DNA of 64,000 bases from Excoecaria cochinchinensis (Eukaryota > Streptophyta > Magnoliopsida > Malpighiales > Euphorbiaceae), in NCBI GenBank assembly GCA_947683425.1, contig CANTUQ010000106.1:2876001-2940000 (forward strand), read 5' to 3'. The notes under the pieces were generated by a model. That model ran no database searches, was not told where the DNA came from, and saw nothing but the letters and a program-made list of their open reading frames with translations. A program made the translations under genes and the position numbers. This document shows positions 46,241 through 58,137 of this stretch, piece after piece (within the stretch, counting starts at the first letter, position 1; every line of letters starts with the position of its first letter).

Positions 46241-46326
46241 TGAATTCCTCATCATGGCTACATGTGCCAAATAGCAGCCACTCAAAAATGTCACCTCAAA
46301 TGCTGCTGACATAAATGTCGCACACC

Positions 46327-46341
46327 GTAGGGGGGGACTTA
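46327..46341 (+). other. Polypurine tract of H
   Basis: GTAGGGGGGGACTTA abuts the 3' LTR start TGATAAC, comparable to GAGGGGGGATAAG before the 3' LTR of D. Confidence 0.75.
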
Positions 46342-46640
46342 TGATAACAATGCTAATTCAATTTAATATAGAATTCTATCGGGAGTTAATTGCAAATTTA
46401 AAATCTATGAATTATATCCTATTTAGGATCTGATTCCTATTACAACATTGATTCTCTACCTTATAAATAGCAGGAATTTAGATATTTTCACTAGACTGAA
46501 TCTTTTTCTCAATTTTATTATGCTTTTTATATTTGTCAAGATATTGACTTGACCGTCGGAGTATTCATAAATCTCCACAGATCCTTTATTCTTTTTTTTG
46601 TAGGTAACAGATCACAAAATTTTTTTCAATAATGTTATTA
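46342..46640 (+). repeat. H 3' LTR
   Basis: 299 bp and parallel to the 5' LTR throughout, with the TATA box kept (CTTATAAATAGC). The final CA has become TA (GTTATTA). Confidence 0.85.
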
Positions 46641-47639
46641 GGAATTATTTGGATTGAGCCAAAATTAAAACTCCAATGACTAAGTTAGATGATTAGAATA
46701 GAAAAATAAAAGGAGATTAGAGAATAGATGAGATATCCTTTTCTTTAGGTGAAGACTTATGGTATTTATAATAACTGGTTCACTCGAAATTTTCAGGGGG
46801 GATATGGCTATAGTGATTGGTTGTATAACAGTGATATGACTTGGGCAGATTTAAGAAATTTGGGTTCGATATGACTTGGATGTGACGGTCAATAAATCTC
46901 AGAATCCTGTTGCTACATTGTGATCGGATAGCCTAATCGGCTCTGTTATGTATGGCTAATTGGTATTTCCTAGTAGTTCGGACTTCGGATTTGTAACTAG
47001 ATAACATTGAGTATTATTATTTACCCCTAAAAAGTCCAACTGGTGAGAATTGTAATGGTTGGAAATGCTTTTTTTTCTTGCTCATCGATTCTTGCAGAAC
47101 ACGTGTCAACTTGTAATTAGGTGACGGGTCGATAGTTCAACGGTCATATTTTTAGCTTTAAAAAGTTGAAATTTTGGAAATTTTTCATACTTTTAGCTTA
47201 GAGCTTCTTCTGTCTCTTTCCTCTTTTAGCTATTTTCTTACTTTCAAACACCCCTTAGCTTGTTTTAAAGTCTCTTTGCTTCATGAAGTAAGTTTTTCAA
47301 CTTCCTTGGCTTTAATTGGCTTCTTTGAGTCTAGAGTCGGTGAATCTAGAATCCAACTCTCCTTCAAATGATGGAAGGGTATAGGAGCTTAAGTCTAAGG
47401 AGTCGATAGCTTTAGAGAGTGAGAATATGATGGAGCCAATCCATATAGTCCTTGCGTCGTTAAAGCCTCCTCCTAAAAAGAGGACTTTAGCTCAATTTTC
47501 CAAACTTCCTTCCATCACCGATCAAATTGGACGATTTGTTAGGCCTTAAGAAAAAAATACTCCATACCTAATATTATATCCCCTTTTTGAGAATTAAAAA
47601 ATGTCAATTTATAGTTCATATGCATGTAGCTAGCTTTTG
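46641..47639. other. Unassigned sequence between H and the LINE remnant
   Basis: No gene recognised. 46740-47000 has some LTR-like traits (a minus-strand TATAAATACC near 46763) but no defined ends. The 65-codon frame at 47174-47371 is low-complexity. Confidence 0.4.
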
Positions 47640-47856
47640 TATCTCTTTTTTTAAGAAGAAAGGAATGGCATTAATCAAGAGAGCATAACATCGTAATACA
47701 TGGAAGACTTTACAAAATCAGGAGCCTCCTACCAGGACATAATACCAGTATAAGAATAAGCAGGTTTTGCAAGAACATGAACTATCTCATTAGCTTGTCT
47801 TTTAATAAAACTGATTGAAACATTTTAGCATAAACTGGCAAGCGACCCACAAGAAT
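47640..47856 (-). pseudogene. LINE RNase H-like C-terminal remnant
   Basis: On the minus strand it reads SISFIKRQANEIVHVLAKPA, then YSYTGIMSW, stop, EAPDFV. FIKRQANEIVH is the hallmark of the RNase H-like domain at the end of plant LINE ORF2 and derived reverse-transcriptase proteins. There are stops within it, and the upstream part is cut off exactly where the CACTA end begins at 47857. Confidence 0.6.
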
Positions 47857-48130
47857 CACTATAAAAAAACAAGCAATTAGCGACGGAAATTTTCGTCACT
47901 AATTCCATAAATTCAGTCGCTAATAACTTTCAGCGACAAAATGACTAACATTCGCTAATCCGACCATCGCAAGAAATTTTGCGACCAAAACATAAAACAA
48001 TCGCTAAAAATAGCAACAGCACATTCCGTTGCTAAAAATAAAATATTCCGTCGCTAAATAACCCATAAAGTAGTCGCGGAGATATTAAAAAAAATATTAG
48101 CTATCAAAAATTCCATCGCTATTCCGTCAC
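47857..48130. mobile_element. Terminus of a CACTA (En/Spm) transposon
   Basis: Starts CACTATAAAAAAACAAGC. It is followed by many copies of a short subterminal word in both orientations (AGCGACGGAAAT, CGTCACTAATT, TCGCTAAAAAT, CCGTCGCTAAAT), typical of CACTA ends. The opposite end is not in the window, so extent and completeness are unknown. Confidence 0.7.
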
Positions 48131-48163
48131 AAAAAGTATTAATTTTTTTATTATTTTCAATTT

Positions 48164-48164
48164 A

Positions 48165-48207
<43 letters not shown>
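48164..48207. repeat. (ATT)n microsatellite
   Basis: About fourteen uninterrupted ATT units in an AT-rich stretch that continues without genes to 48679. Confidence 0.9.
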
Positions 48208-48209
<2 letters not shown>

Positions 48210-48679
48210 ATCAAAATTTTAATTTACATAAATAATAATTATGCAATATTATTAATTTAAAAAATATAATATCATAAAACTATATTAAATTGTACAATAC
48301 TTAAAAAGCACTAATTTAAATAAAATTGTGCTATTACAATACTATTAATTTAAAAAATATAATATCATAAAATTACATTAAATTATTCAATACTTAAAAG
48401 GCACTAATTCAAACTAAATAGTCCAGTTAGAATCACAGCTAACAAGGTTTTTCACAATATGAAAAAAAAAATTAAAACTTTACAATAACTTTCTAAACTC
48501 TTTACTATTTATCACATACAGCAACCAATAATACACATGCCTTTCATATTGCTATCTTTAGCAGTATTTCATCAAACTCCAATACCTATAAATTTCCAAT
48601 AAAATTTTCAAATTATTAGATATAAAAACATAGGATAATTAATGTAATCTCAATTTTCTATCAACATGTTCTATATTAA

Positions 48680-49083
48680 TGATAAATACGAAAATGTTAT
48701 TTGCCATGGCCCAGACAGTCGGCCCAATACACCTGGCAGGGCCCAAAACCCATCAACAAAGAGCACCACATGTGAGCTAGAAGCCATCAGTCCACTGACA
48801 CAAGGCAGTGCCCACGCCCTTCACCTGCTCTGACTACCAGTTATCACGCCCCAAGTACTCAAGTGTATCTCTCCTGTCTCCTATAAATAGCCCAACGCAC
48901 AGTGGCACCAGGTATGAAAAATCTCTGAGACTCTCTCTCTCTAAGAATTCCTTCTCTAAAAAGCTACTAACTTAAGCTTCGGAGTGCTCACGCCTGGTCC
49001 GACCGGGCACTCTTTCTTGCAGACTCCAAGCGTCCGACCGACTCTTTCTCTCTCTTTTAGATAAAGACTCCCACGTCTTATCA
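48680..49083 (+). repeat. D 5' LTR
   Basis: 404 bp, from TGATAAATACG to TCTTATCA, with a TATA box TATAAAT near 48882. It differs from the 3' LTR by several percent and by a missing AAGACAACAAGTCCCATC-like stretch. Confidence 0.9.
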
Positions 49084-49105
49084 TTTGGTGCTTTCGTTGA
49101 GAGCC

Positions 49106-51190
49106 ATGGCAAGTTCAAAATCCAATGAGCGCACAGCTTCTGGAGAATATAATTGTAACGGCAATAGCCAGGGCAGATCTAGGTCCGCAGGGAGACGAGA
49201 GAGATCTCCCAGGTCCCCAGCCAGGGGTAACCTTCTTTCAGAGTTTAACGATGACATCCTACGGCAGCCGGAAAATGCCCCCATCACGGTCAAGGACATG
49301 CGTGCCCTCCTTAGTAATTTCACTAAGAGCATTGTCCAGACGATTAAGAAAGGCAAAATGCCTAGAACTTCTAAAAGAGATCATGAAGAGTACTTCATGG
49401 ACGAAGACTTCAAAAGGAGGAAAAATAGAGGAATCTCCATCAACGAGCCGCGAATTCATGACGGCGGGAGATTGGGTGTTAGGACCCCATGAAGGTATGA
49501 CAAGGGGAAGGGGACGATGTCCTCAAGCAGAGACTCCACCTACTTTCTCAGCATATCTTCCACCTTATCCATCGGAGATGACTTGTCTTTCGTGTGCACG
49601 CCTAACCGCAGTCGCTCCAGAAGATCGAAAAATGAGTTCACCTCCACAGCCATGAATAGGGAGGACAAGTGGTTCAAGCAAAAGCTCAAGCAGTTTGGCG
49701 TGACAGGTTCTAAAAAAGGTATGTTTGAAGGGAACACCTGCAGAAACACTGCATCTCCATTTTGCAGGGAGATAATAGAGTCTGAGTTACCTCCTAGGTG
49801 AAGAGATGTGGTGATGGACAAATACACAGATAAAACTGACCCTGCAACTCATTTGGCAGAGTATTTGACTAAAGTGCAGGTTTACACCTGCAACGAAAGT
49901 ATCGCCTGCAGAATCTTCCCCACCACCCTAAGAGGAGATGCTCTGAATTGGTTCCATGAGCTGCCTCAGGAATCAATCACCTCCTTCAGATAACTCAAAG
50001 AGCTGTTCACCACGCGATTTATTGTGCAGACACAAGCGCTGAAGTCGGTGAGTGACCTATGCAATCTTTACCAAAGAACCGATGAAACTCTTAGAGACTA
50101 CATCGATAGATTCCTAGCCATGATGTCTGAGGTGAGGAATGCGAGCGTGGAGATGGCGACGACCGCCTTGGCAGGGGGCACCATTGATCACCCACTATTC
50201 GAGTCAATAACTACAAGACCCCCGATCAGCTTTTTCGATCTGATGGAAAGAGCCAGACAGCACATCCAGCTAGATGATACCTTGAGGTCCAGCAGAGGAA
50301 GAAGGACCAACGTCATGGACAGACTGCATCATCCAGACGGACGGTCGTTCAATCGAGCTCCCGTGTCCGAGCGGATAGCGAGGAGCCCGGACAGAGCTTC
50401 CACTTTAAAAAATCTGGGCAAATGAAAGGAGGCAGAACAGGAAAGATTCGATCGGTTAGACAACCAGCTGGCCTGACCCTTTACTCCGCTCAACACCAAC
50501 CCAACCCAGGTGCTGATGTGGATTAGAGAAAAACACAAAAAAGTCAATTGGCCCAAGAAATTGTCCGATCGGAACAGAAACAAGAGGGACCACAGTAAGT
50601 ACTGCGAGTTTCATAGAGATATCAGTCACACAACTGACGAGTGTTACTCGTTGAAGGAGGATATCGAGCGACTTCTGCAAAGGGGGTCCCTTAAAAGATT
50701 TGTAGGTCTGGCTAGAGGGGAAAGTCCCTATAAACAGTCGAACATCAGGAGGGATGATTCTAGCTCGGACGATGACGACGAGCACAGAAATCCAGACCCG
50801 CGCAGACCATACACCGGGGTTATAAATATAATCACTGGAGGATCGTCTTACGGAGAAGACCTGTCCAGGAAGAAGAAGGGGAAAGGCGTGTATCTCTCCC
50901 ATCAGGCCGAATGGCTTGCTCCGGTCACCATATCCAGTGAAGACGCACAAGATGTGATGTTTCCTCACGAGGATGCTCTCGTCGTCAGGGCTCGAATTAA
51001 CAATTTTGATGTTAAAAGGATTTTGGTGGACAACGGCAGCGCTGTGAACGTGCTCACCCTCCAAGCCTATAGAGCCATAGGACTGCCGATTGAAGAGTTA
51101 AAGCCAAATGCCACCCCGCTGATCGGGCTCGGCAATGCTACTGTCCCTGTAGTGGGATCTATCGACCGTTTCGTTAAGCTTGGCTAAGAG
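49106..51190 (+). pseudogene. gag-pro: D gag and protease, multiple stops
   Basis: Start ATG at 49106 (MASSKSNERTASGEYN). One reading frame holds throughout: LSEFNDDILRQ, then REIIESELPPR, TDPATHLAEYLTKVQVYTCN, DALNWFHELPQESITSF, LYQRTDETLRDYIDRFLAMM, and the zinc region KYCEFHRDISHTTDECYSLK. Protease has ILVDNGSAVNVL, with Asn for the usual Thr or Ser next to Asp. In-frame stops occur near 49490, 49802, 49991, 50423, 50476 and 51185. Most fit CGA to TGA or CAA to TAA, the pattern left by methyl-cytosine decay. The phase does not change, so point mutations did the damage. Confidence 0.88.
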
Positions 51191-52277
51191 GCACTTGCCC
51201 ACGCCTGCAAGGTAACCTTTATGGTAATTGACATCATTTTTGCCCATAACGCTATTTTTGGCAGGCCCCTACTTTTTCAAACCAGAGCTGTCACAAGCAT
51301 ACGGTACATGGTGATGAAAATCCCAACTAGAGGGGGCATTGCCATTCTAAGGGGCGACTATAAGGCATCCCGCAAGGCATATGTCACCATGATCAGGCAG
51401 CAGAAAGAGGCTATGATGGTGGAACCAGGGCTAGAGCGGTCCGAGCAGGCAGAGAGGCCAAGGATGGATCCTGTTGAAGAAGTAAAAGGAAGGGCATTTT
51501 CAAAAGGCAAAAGCGTCCAGATCGGGACCAGCATGAGTGCATAAGTAGAGGATGTTGTCATGCAGGTTTTGATGATCAACCATGTGTCCTTCGCCTGGAA
51601 GCCAAAAGACATCCCTGGGATTGATCTTAAAGTGATCACCCACAAACTCAATGTGGATCCAACTCACCGGCCGGTCAGACAAAAACTGCGCAGGCATGCT
51701 CCCGATCAGAAGAAGTTCATATCCGACGAGGTTGGCAGGCTACTGAAGGCTAGGATGATCCGAGAGGTCAATTACCCAGAGTGGCTCGCCAATATGGTCC
51801 TGGTAAAACAGAAAACAGGAAAACTGCGGATGTGTGTGGACTTCACGAACCTCAACAAAGCATGTCCGAAGGATAGCTACCCCCTGCCAAGCATATACCA
51901 GCTGGTGGACGCCACTGCAGGCCACGTAATCTACTCCCTCCTCGACGCATATGCTGGCTATCACCAAATCCTGATGTGGCTCTCAAATCAAGAAAAGACC
52001 AATTTTATTACAGACGACGGAACCTTCTGCTACAATGTCGTTCGGTCTGAAGAATGCAGGTGCCAAGTATCAGCATCTTATGAACAAGATTTTCAAAGAC
52101 CAGATCGGGCAGAATGTGGAAGTCTATATTGACGACATGATCGTCAAAAGCAAGAGCCCGGAAGAACACCCTGCTGATCTGGCAAAGGTTTTTTCACGCT
52201 GAACAAGTTTCAGATGAAGCTCAATCCCGAGAAATGTGTGTTTGGGGTCCCCTCGAGAAAATTCTTGGGTTTCATGG
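51191..52277 (+). pseudogene. pol: D reverse transcriptase, N-terminal part, cut by E
   Basis: It reads NHVSFAWKPKDIPGIDLKVI, MIREVNYPEWLANMVLVKQK, LRMCVDFTNLNKACPKDSYP and AYAGYHQILM. A one-base frame change near 52040 is followed by FGLKNAGAKYQHLMNKIF and VEVYIDDMIVKS, the intact YIDD active site. A second shift follows before NKFQMKLNPEKCVFG and KFLGFM. E interrupts directly after this, at 52278. A TAA at about 51542 lies upstream of RT. Confidence 0.9.
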
Positions 52278-52433
52278 TGTAGACACCGGATCCTGAGGCG
52301 GTCCAAGATCAGAATTACCAGATGATGAAAGTGATACTTGCCACAAGTAAAGGTGTCGAAAATGATGTTCTCCTTGTCAATAATTCCCTTTATTCCTTCA
52401 AGAATTTTAATGCGAAAATTTGCATTTTTACTC

Positions 52434-52464
<31 letters not shown>

Positions 52465-53597
52465 TTTTTATTTTTTTTATTTTTGCGCGCCGCGCGTGCG
52501 GGCCGCGCCTGTTGTGGAGGCACGGGCGCGCGCGCAACAGGGGGGCAAAGCAGGGAGGCTGCTCGCACACAACCCCTCGCGTGCCCTGCGGCAGGATCGT
52601 GCGCCCCTTCGCGCACGCGTCTTCCCCCTTTCTCGCGGCCATTTTAGTCTTCGTTCTGCGTGTCGTTTCCAGCCCAATTTCAGTCCGTTTTTACCGCTGA
52701 TTTTGCCTTTTCCGTGCAATTTTTGGGAAGAAAAATGAAAAGAATAAGTTGTCTTTGTTTATTTTGGGACAACCCAACAAATTAAAAGAAAGAACTGGGT
52801 TTCATTTTCAAAGGAACTGCCATTTTATTCAAATGAGATAACTTCATTTTTCTCTCAACCAAGGGGCAGCCGTAGTTATTTTAGAAAAATCTTAAAAATT
52901 CAAATCTTCAATTTTCTTCTTCTTTTTTCCTTTTCTCTTAAAGAACATATAATTCCCGGATGATTTTGAGTTTGGAAAATCAATTTCCTTTGCTCAATCA
53001 TCCTCCAAAATTATTTTCTCAAGTTATTTTTCTTGTGTTCATCACCACAAATTTCGACAAGGAGGACGGATTAAGGCATCCTATTTCTGATCTATAAATT
53101 CTGAGGGTAAACACTTTGGACCCGTCCCAACTTTTCTATTTATTTGTCATTTTCAGTCATTAAATTTATTATTTTTACCATGTTTACTTCCTAATATTTT
53201 GCTACTGTGGGCATCTTAAGTTTAGTTTTTATTTTGGTTTAATTTCTTTATGGTTGTCTTACATGACTTGTGTAGTTTTATTTTTTATCTTTTATTTGCT
53301 GCTGCCGTCAACTTTGCTTTTGTTATTATGGCCATTTGTTCTCATTGTTGGCTTTTGCTAGTTTACCTATTAATCATCACTATTATTGTTATTATTCTTA
53401 TTTCTATTATTATTATTATAGTTATTATTGTTGCCTTGTGTTACTGTGGCCACTATTCCCCCCATCATCATTATTATTATTATTATTATCATTTTACTTA
53501 TTATTATTTTATGTTTATTTATTTTATGCTTATTGTTGTTTATTATTATTATTATTAGGCTACTGCCACCATTGTAGTCTTTGTTATTATTATTATC

Positions 53598-53633
<36 letters not shown>

Positions 53634-54869
53634 GTTATTCTTATTATTGTTATTTTATTAGTTGTTCGCATTATTTTATGTTTATATTATATTGTCATTA
53701 TTTGTTATTGTCCCCAATATTTATTTTGTCTTTACTTGATTAATTTTTAGAATTATTACTAATATTTCTTTTATGTCATTTTCTGTTTGAAACTTAATGT
53801 GACGTGCATTATGTGAGCGTTCTCGTGACCACTCGGATGGGTCATGACATGCAGACGAACACTTCGGTTTGGTGAGATCCTTTCGACCTCCCTTTTTATG
53901 TGTTTTGTGTTTGTTTGAAAATATTTATTTTATTTATGCACACGTGTGATAAAAAATTACAAAAATATTTCTATGATTAAATTGAAATTTTTACTAATAA
54001 AATTGGGACCAATGTCCATTGTTTTTGCCAAAGAATGAAAAATGTGACAGATAAAATGAAGAGTCAATTTTCTCTAAAAATGGGATAACTCATCCCGGTT
54101 TTCACCCAACAACCAAATGGCTCTTCGAACCCTCTTTAAATAAACGCGAAGGAACCAATATTCCTAAACCTTCAAATGAGCTCGAATGAACCAATGTTCC
54201 AACCCAAAATGAATATCCCGATTTATGTATATTTTCCTTATGTTTGATTTTATTTGAGTGTTCTAAATTAAAGTTCATTTCTTTTTGGGACCTTGTAATT
54301 AATTTTGGGACAATATTGTTTAATTTTGTGGATTGTATTTCGTCCTGACCTATATCTTTAGTCTCCTTTTATTGGGGTTGTATTCCGCCCCTATTTCCCT
54401 TGTAATTGTGTGCTTGGTGTGTTTATCACTTTCTTTTAACGCTTTCTTTAGTTATTTCGTTTACCGCTTTCTTTATCGCTTTTCTTTATTCTCTTTATGT
54501 ACTTTTGATGCGCCTTTAATTTAAATGCATTGATCGTATGAGATGAGAGGTAGAATTTTAGGGAGTTAAAAACTCACTTATAATTAACCAAAGCATGAAT
54601 AAGAGGGGAGTTTCGAACACCAATCTCTGGTCTTGACCAATAAGAGGTTAGAGACCTTTCCCAATTCCTCGTGAGTTGGGTGGCGACTTCATGATACCTC
54701 AAAGGTGCCCAAAGGTGCCATGGGGCTAGACGTTCCTTTCCAATGTTCTATTAGGAAGGAAGCATCCAAGATGTCTCATTGCGCCCATGATCAAAAAGAT
54801 GCGAACCAGCCCCTCGAATCCTAAAAGTGGATTTCACGAGGGCCCTTGCTGGGTTCGGCGCGTGTCACA
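52278..54869. mobile_element. E: solo LTR inserted in pol of D
   Basis: 2,592 bp from TGTAGACACC to GTGTCACA, flanked by exact CATGG duplications (52273-52277 and 54870-54874). No coding domain. It contains a TTTA run (about 52436-52470), a strongly CpG-rich patch (about 52485-52640) and TTA/ATT microsatellites (53370-53635). Its length and end sequence suggest a large-LTR Tat/Ogre-like family, but that assignment is tentative. Frames at 52322-52738 and 53250-53743 are low-complexity and not genes. Confidence 0.85.
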
Positions 54870-55880
54870 CATGGTTCTCAAAGAGGGATTGAAGCCAATC
54901 CAGAGAAGATAAAGGCCATCCTCGAGATGCAACCCCCGAGAAGCGTAAAAGATATTCAGAAGCTGAACGAAAGAATCACTGCCCTCGAAAGATTCATCTC
55001 CTCCTCAGCCAAATGGTGCACTCCCTTCTTCAAGAAGCTGAGGAAGAATGAAGCTTTCAGCTGGGGAGCGGATTGCCAATAAGCTTTTGAAGAATTGAAG
55101 AAATTGCTCACCAATCCACCACTGCTTAGCCTACCGATCCCAGGTGAAAACTTGTATCTTTACTTATCCACCTCTGGTGAAACTGTTGCAGGTATCCTGA
55201 TCAGGGAAGAAGGAACCCAATAGCTGCCCATATACTACACGAGCCAGGTGCTCAGGGGTGCAAAGTTGAAGAAGGGCCCGGTCGAGCAGCTCATCATCGC
55301 CCTCATGATGGGCATGAGGAAGCTAAGGCAATACTTTAAAGCGCACACGATTGTGGTCCGGTCGGGTCAGCCGATAAGGAAAATCCTCCAGACCCCCGAC
55401 TTAGAGGGCAAGATGGTGGGATGGGCAATCAAACTCCAATTGTAGGACGTGAGATACGAGCCCAGGACGGCGATAAAGGCCCAGGCTCTAGCAGATTTTG
55501 TTGCTGAGTTCGCTGGCGAAGAGTCGAACAGTCAGCCCAAACGTCCAAAATGGGAAATGATTGTGGACGGTGCTGCGAATGACACCCAAGGAGGCCTAGG
55601 CATCGTAATAACAGGCCCCTTGGGCATTGTAATAAGGTACGCAATAAAACTCAGTTTTAAAGCTTCTAATAATGTGACAGAGTACGAGGCACTTTTTCAA
55701 GGCTTGAGAGTGCTCCATGCCGTCCGATCGGAGTCAGTAACTATAAAGAGTGACTCCCAGCTCGTGACCAGCCAAGTCTTGGGCATCTTCGAAGCCAGAG
55801 AAACCAACATGATTCAGTACCTGGCGAAGGTCAAGGCCGCATTCAGGATACTGGAAGAGTCTGGATCAGACTGAATTCTC
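54870..55880 (+). pseudogene. pol: D RT end, RNase H and second RNase H
   Basis: Pol resumes with SQRGIEANPEKIKAILEMQ, KDIQKLNERITALERFIS and WGADCQ. A degenerate Ty3-type RNase H follows (LLSLPIPGENLYLYLS, EQLIIALMMGMRKLRQYF). Then comes the archaeal-type RNase H of Tat elements (WEMIVDGAAN, NNVTEYEALFQGLRVLHA, VTIKSDSQLVTSQV). Stops after DCQ, EGTQ and IKLQL fit C-to-T changes in Gln codons. Confidence 0.85.
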
Positions 55881-56542
55881 TAAAAGGTGCGGAGAGACCA
55901 AACTACAACTGTCGACCGGCTTGCAAAAATGTCTGCCTCCGAACAAGGAGTGGTAGAAGAAAACATCACTATTGTCGACCAGACCTCCTCCTCCTTAGAC
56001 GAGCTAGAGATGATGGAGATTGAGCAAGGGGATGAAACTTGGATGAGCTCGATTAAGTGGTACCTGTAAACAGGGCGACTACCAAAAGACAAAGTTGAAG
56101 CTCGAAAAGTATCCCGCAAATCCCTCAATTACTCTGTAATTAACGGTGACTTGTACAAAAAAGCTTTCAGTCACCCCTGGCTTAAATGCATGACGGAGGA
56201 AGAAGGAGACTACATCCTGAGAGAGATCTATGAAGGCATTTATGGGGCACACGAAGCTAGCAGGGCCATGGCAAGAAAAGTACTCCAGACCGGATACTTC
56301 TGGCCAAGCATTTTCAAAGATGCCCAGGAGAGAGTGAGATGATGCCAGCAATGCTAGATTCATAGAAGGGTCATAAGACAATCCGCAGCAGACCAGCAGC
56401 CGATCGAAATTGCATGGCCATTCAACCAGTGGGGCCTAGACATTATGGGACCCTTTCCTCAAGGCAAAAGGCAGATGAAGTTCCTTATTATAGCAGTCGA
56501 CCACTTCTCCAAATGGATCGAAGCAGAGCCTCTAGCGATAAT
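55881..56542 (+). pseudogene. pol: D integrase, N-terminal part, cut by F
   Basis: It reads TTTVDRLAKMSASEQGVVEE, then INGDLYKKAFSHPWLKCM, GIYGAHEASRAMARKVLQTG and YFWPSIFKDAQERVR. The CxxC half of the zinc-binding region carries two stops (R, stop, CQQC, stop, IHRR). The core begins with QWGLDIMGPFPQGKRQMKFL (first catalytic Asp) and VDHFSKWIEAEPLAI, where F interrupts. Confidence 0.85.
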
Positions 56543-58137
56543 TGTTGGGTTTCGATGGAATAATTCAAATTAAACGCAGCAGAATAAAACGAAACTCGAA
56601 AACAGGATCCAAGTATATTCAATTGATTCAAAAGGAAGAGATTAAGATTTACCGACCTTAGAACAAAAATAACTCCTTATCTCGGACTTTAGGTGCTGCT
56701 TCAATCACGAACACCCTCTACCGGTATTCACACGCACGAACAAAACGAACAGAACTTCGCAGGGGTGCTAGCTCCCTTATGTTGCGAATGGATTTTTTTT
56801 TTTAATTTTCTTTCTTAAAGAAAAGGTGGCTGGGTTAGTTTTAATTTTTCTTTCTCAAAAGAAAAAGGTCGTTAGGTTTTCACTTTCACAAAAGATATAT
56901 ATCTAGCCACTCTAAAATCTGTTCCTACTTTAAGAACGTGATTAGAGTTTTTGTAAAAGTAAAACTCTTTTCTTAATATATATCTATATATATATGTAAA
57001 TAAGTTTTAAAACCCTAATAGGTAAATAATGATATTATCTCTAATTCAAAATTAAGAGATATTTACATTATATATATATATATATATTTCTTATTCAAAA
57101 TAATAAGAAATATTATATTAATACATACTATTATCTCATATTCAAAATAAGAGATATATGTATATGTACATATATAAATATATATAAATATGTAATTTCG
57201 AAATTAAATATAAATACCTTTATTTATATATTATTCTGAAATAACCTAATAAAATCCATTTTGTTCATTTTGGTCTTGGTGTGTGACCTAATAGGTTTAT
57301 ATTATGTTGGCAGTGGGTCTAATCCCATAATAAGCCCACAAGTCATAATTGGTCTCTAGCAAGACATTATGACTACCCAAATAATATAAATATCGTTAGT
57401 CCGATTTTAACCTGGCAACAGAACATGTTATTATCTTTTTGTCACATGATATCTTATTTGAACATAAGTCATGGTTCATGTCAAACTTAAATTATACAAA
57501 CATATAATTTCTCGATCACTAAGTAGACTGATAAATTCAAATGATATTGATCACACTATTAATTCATTTGACCACGGCCATGCATTTTACAGTCCTACTT
57601 ATCGAGGGCTCCAATAGATATCTCTCTCATTAGAGAGGGACAAATTCCATCTCGATTATTCACTTTTCTCCGCATAATTCTCATTATGTCCGATCATAAA
57701 TTTTATAATTATCCGATTAAAGATAACGTTTGATTATGTCAAAATATAATGTTCCTTATGTAGGAAACCATGATAACCTTAGGTCAAAGGATTCAATAAC
57801 ATATCTATTATAAGATCACTTATGACACTATCCCACGAAGTGATCTTATAGTGGGTCTATCCGGTACTTTATTCTCTAGCAAGTACCTATAGATTTGATT
57901 TATATCATCATATATAATCATCCCATGATTATCAATGCAAATCTATACTAGTCTTAATTTATCTTTATGCCCTTTATTGATAAATGACTAGGGACAACAT
58001 GAATAACATTGTTATTTATAAACATTACAATAATGTAACATGCCAATAATATTAATGTGAAGAAAATCATTATATAAATGAAAATGTAATGATTACATCA
58101 AGGTCCAAATGTTTGGCCTAGGGTATAACCACTAACA
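56543..58137 (-). mobile_element. F: solo LTR in integrase of D
   Basis: 1,595 bp with exact ATAAT duplications (56538-56542 and 58138-58142). On the minus strand it runs from TGTTAGTGGTTATACCC to CGAAACCCAACA. The TGTTAG...AACA ends and the sequence after them resemble Ty1/copia LTRs. No internal domain is present. AT-rich parts include TA runs near 56980 and 57070. Confidence 0.8.

Larger units (their letters stand above)
42986..46640 (+). mobile_element. H: gene-capturing non-autonomous LTR retrotransposon
   Basis: 3,655 bp with direct LTRs (42986-43287 and 46342-46640) beginning TGATAACAATGC. A primer-site-like TTGGTGCGGTGAGCG follows the first, and a purine tract GTAGGGGGGGACTTA precedes the second. 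The target duplication is GAAAT/GGAAT, one mismatch. No gag or pol domain is seen. Instead the body holds pieces of at least three unrelated host genes on both strands, a GC-rich segment and a tandem repeat. The layout recalls maize Bs1, an element known to have transduced cellular gene parts. Tat affinity is suggested by LTR ends like those of D. Confidence 0.85.

Noticed and set aside
52322..52738. Overlapping Arg/Ala-rich frames in E
   Set aside because: Product of a CpG-rich patch inside a solo LTR; open in several frames on both strands.
53250..53743. Tyr/Leu/Ile-rich frames in E
   Set aside because: Translation of TTA/ATT microsatellites.
52278..58137. E and F as complete small transposons
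   Set aside because: LTR-type TG...CA ends with 5-bp duplications but no internal repeats, primer site or tract; solo LTR fits better.
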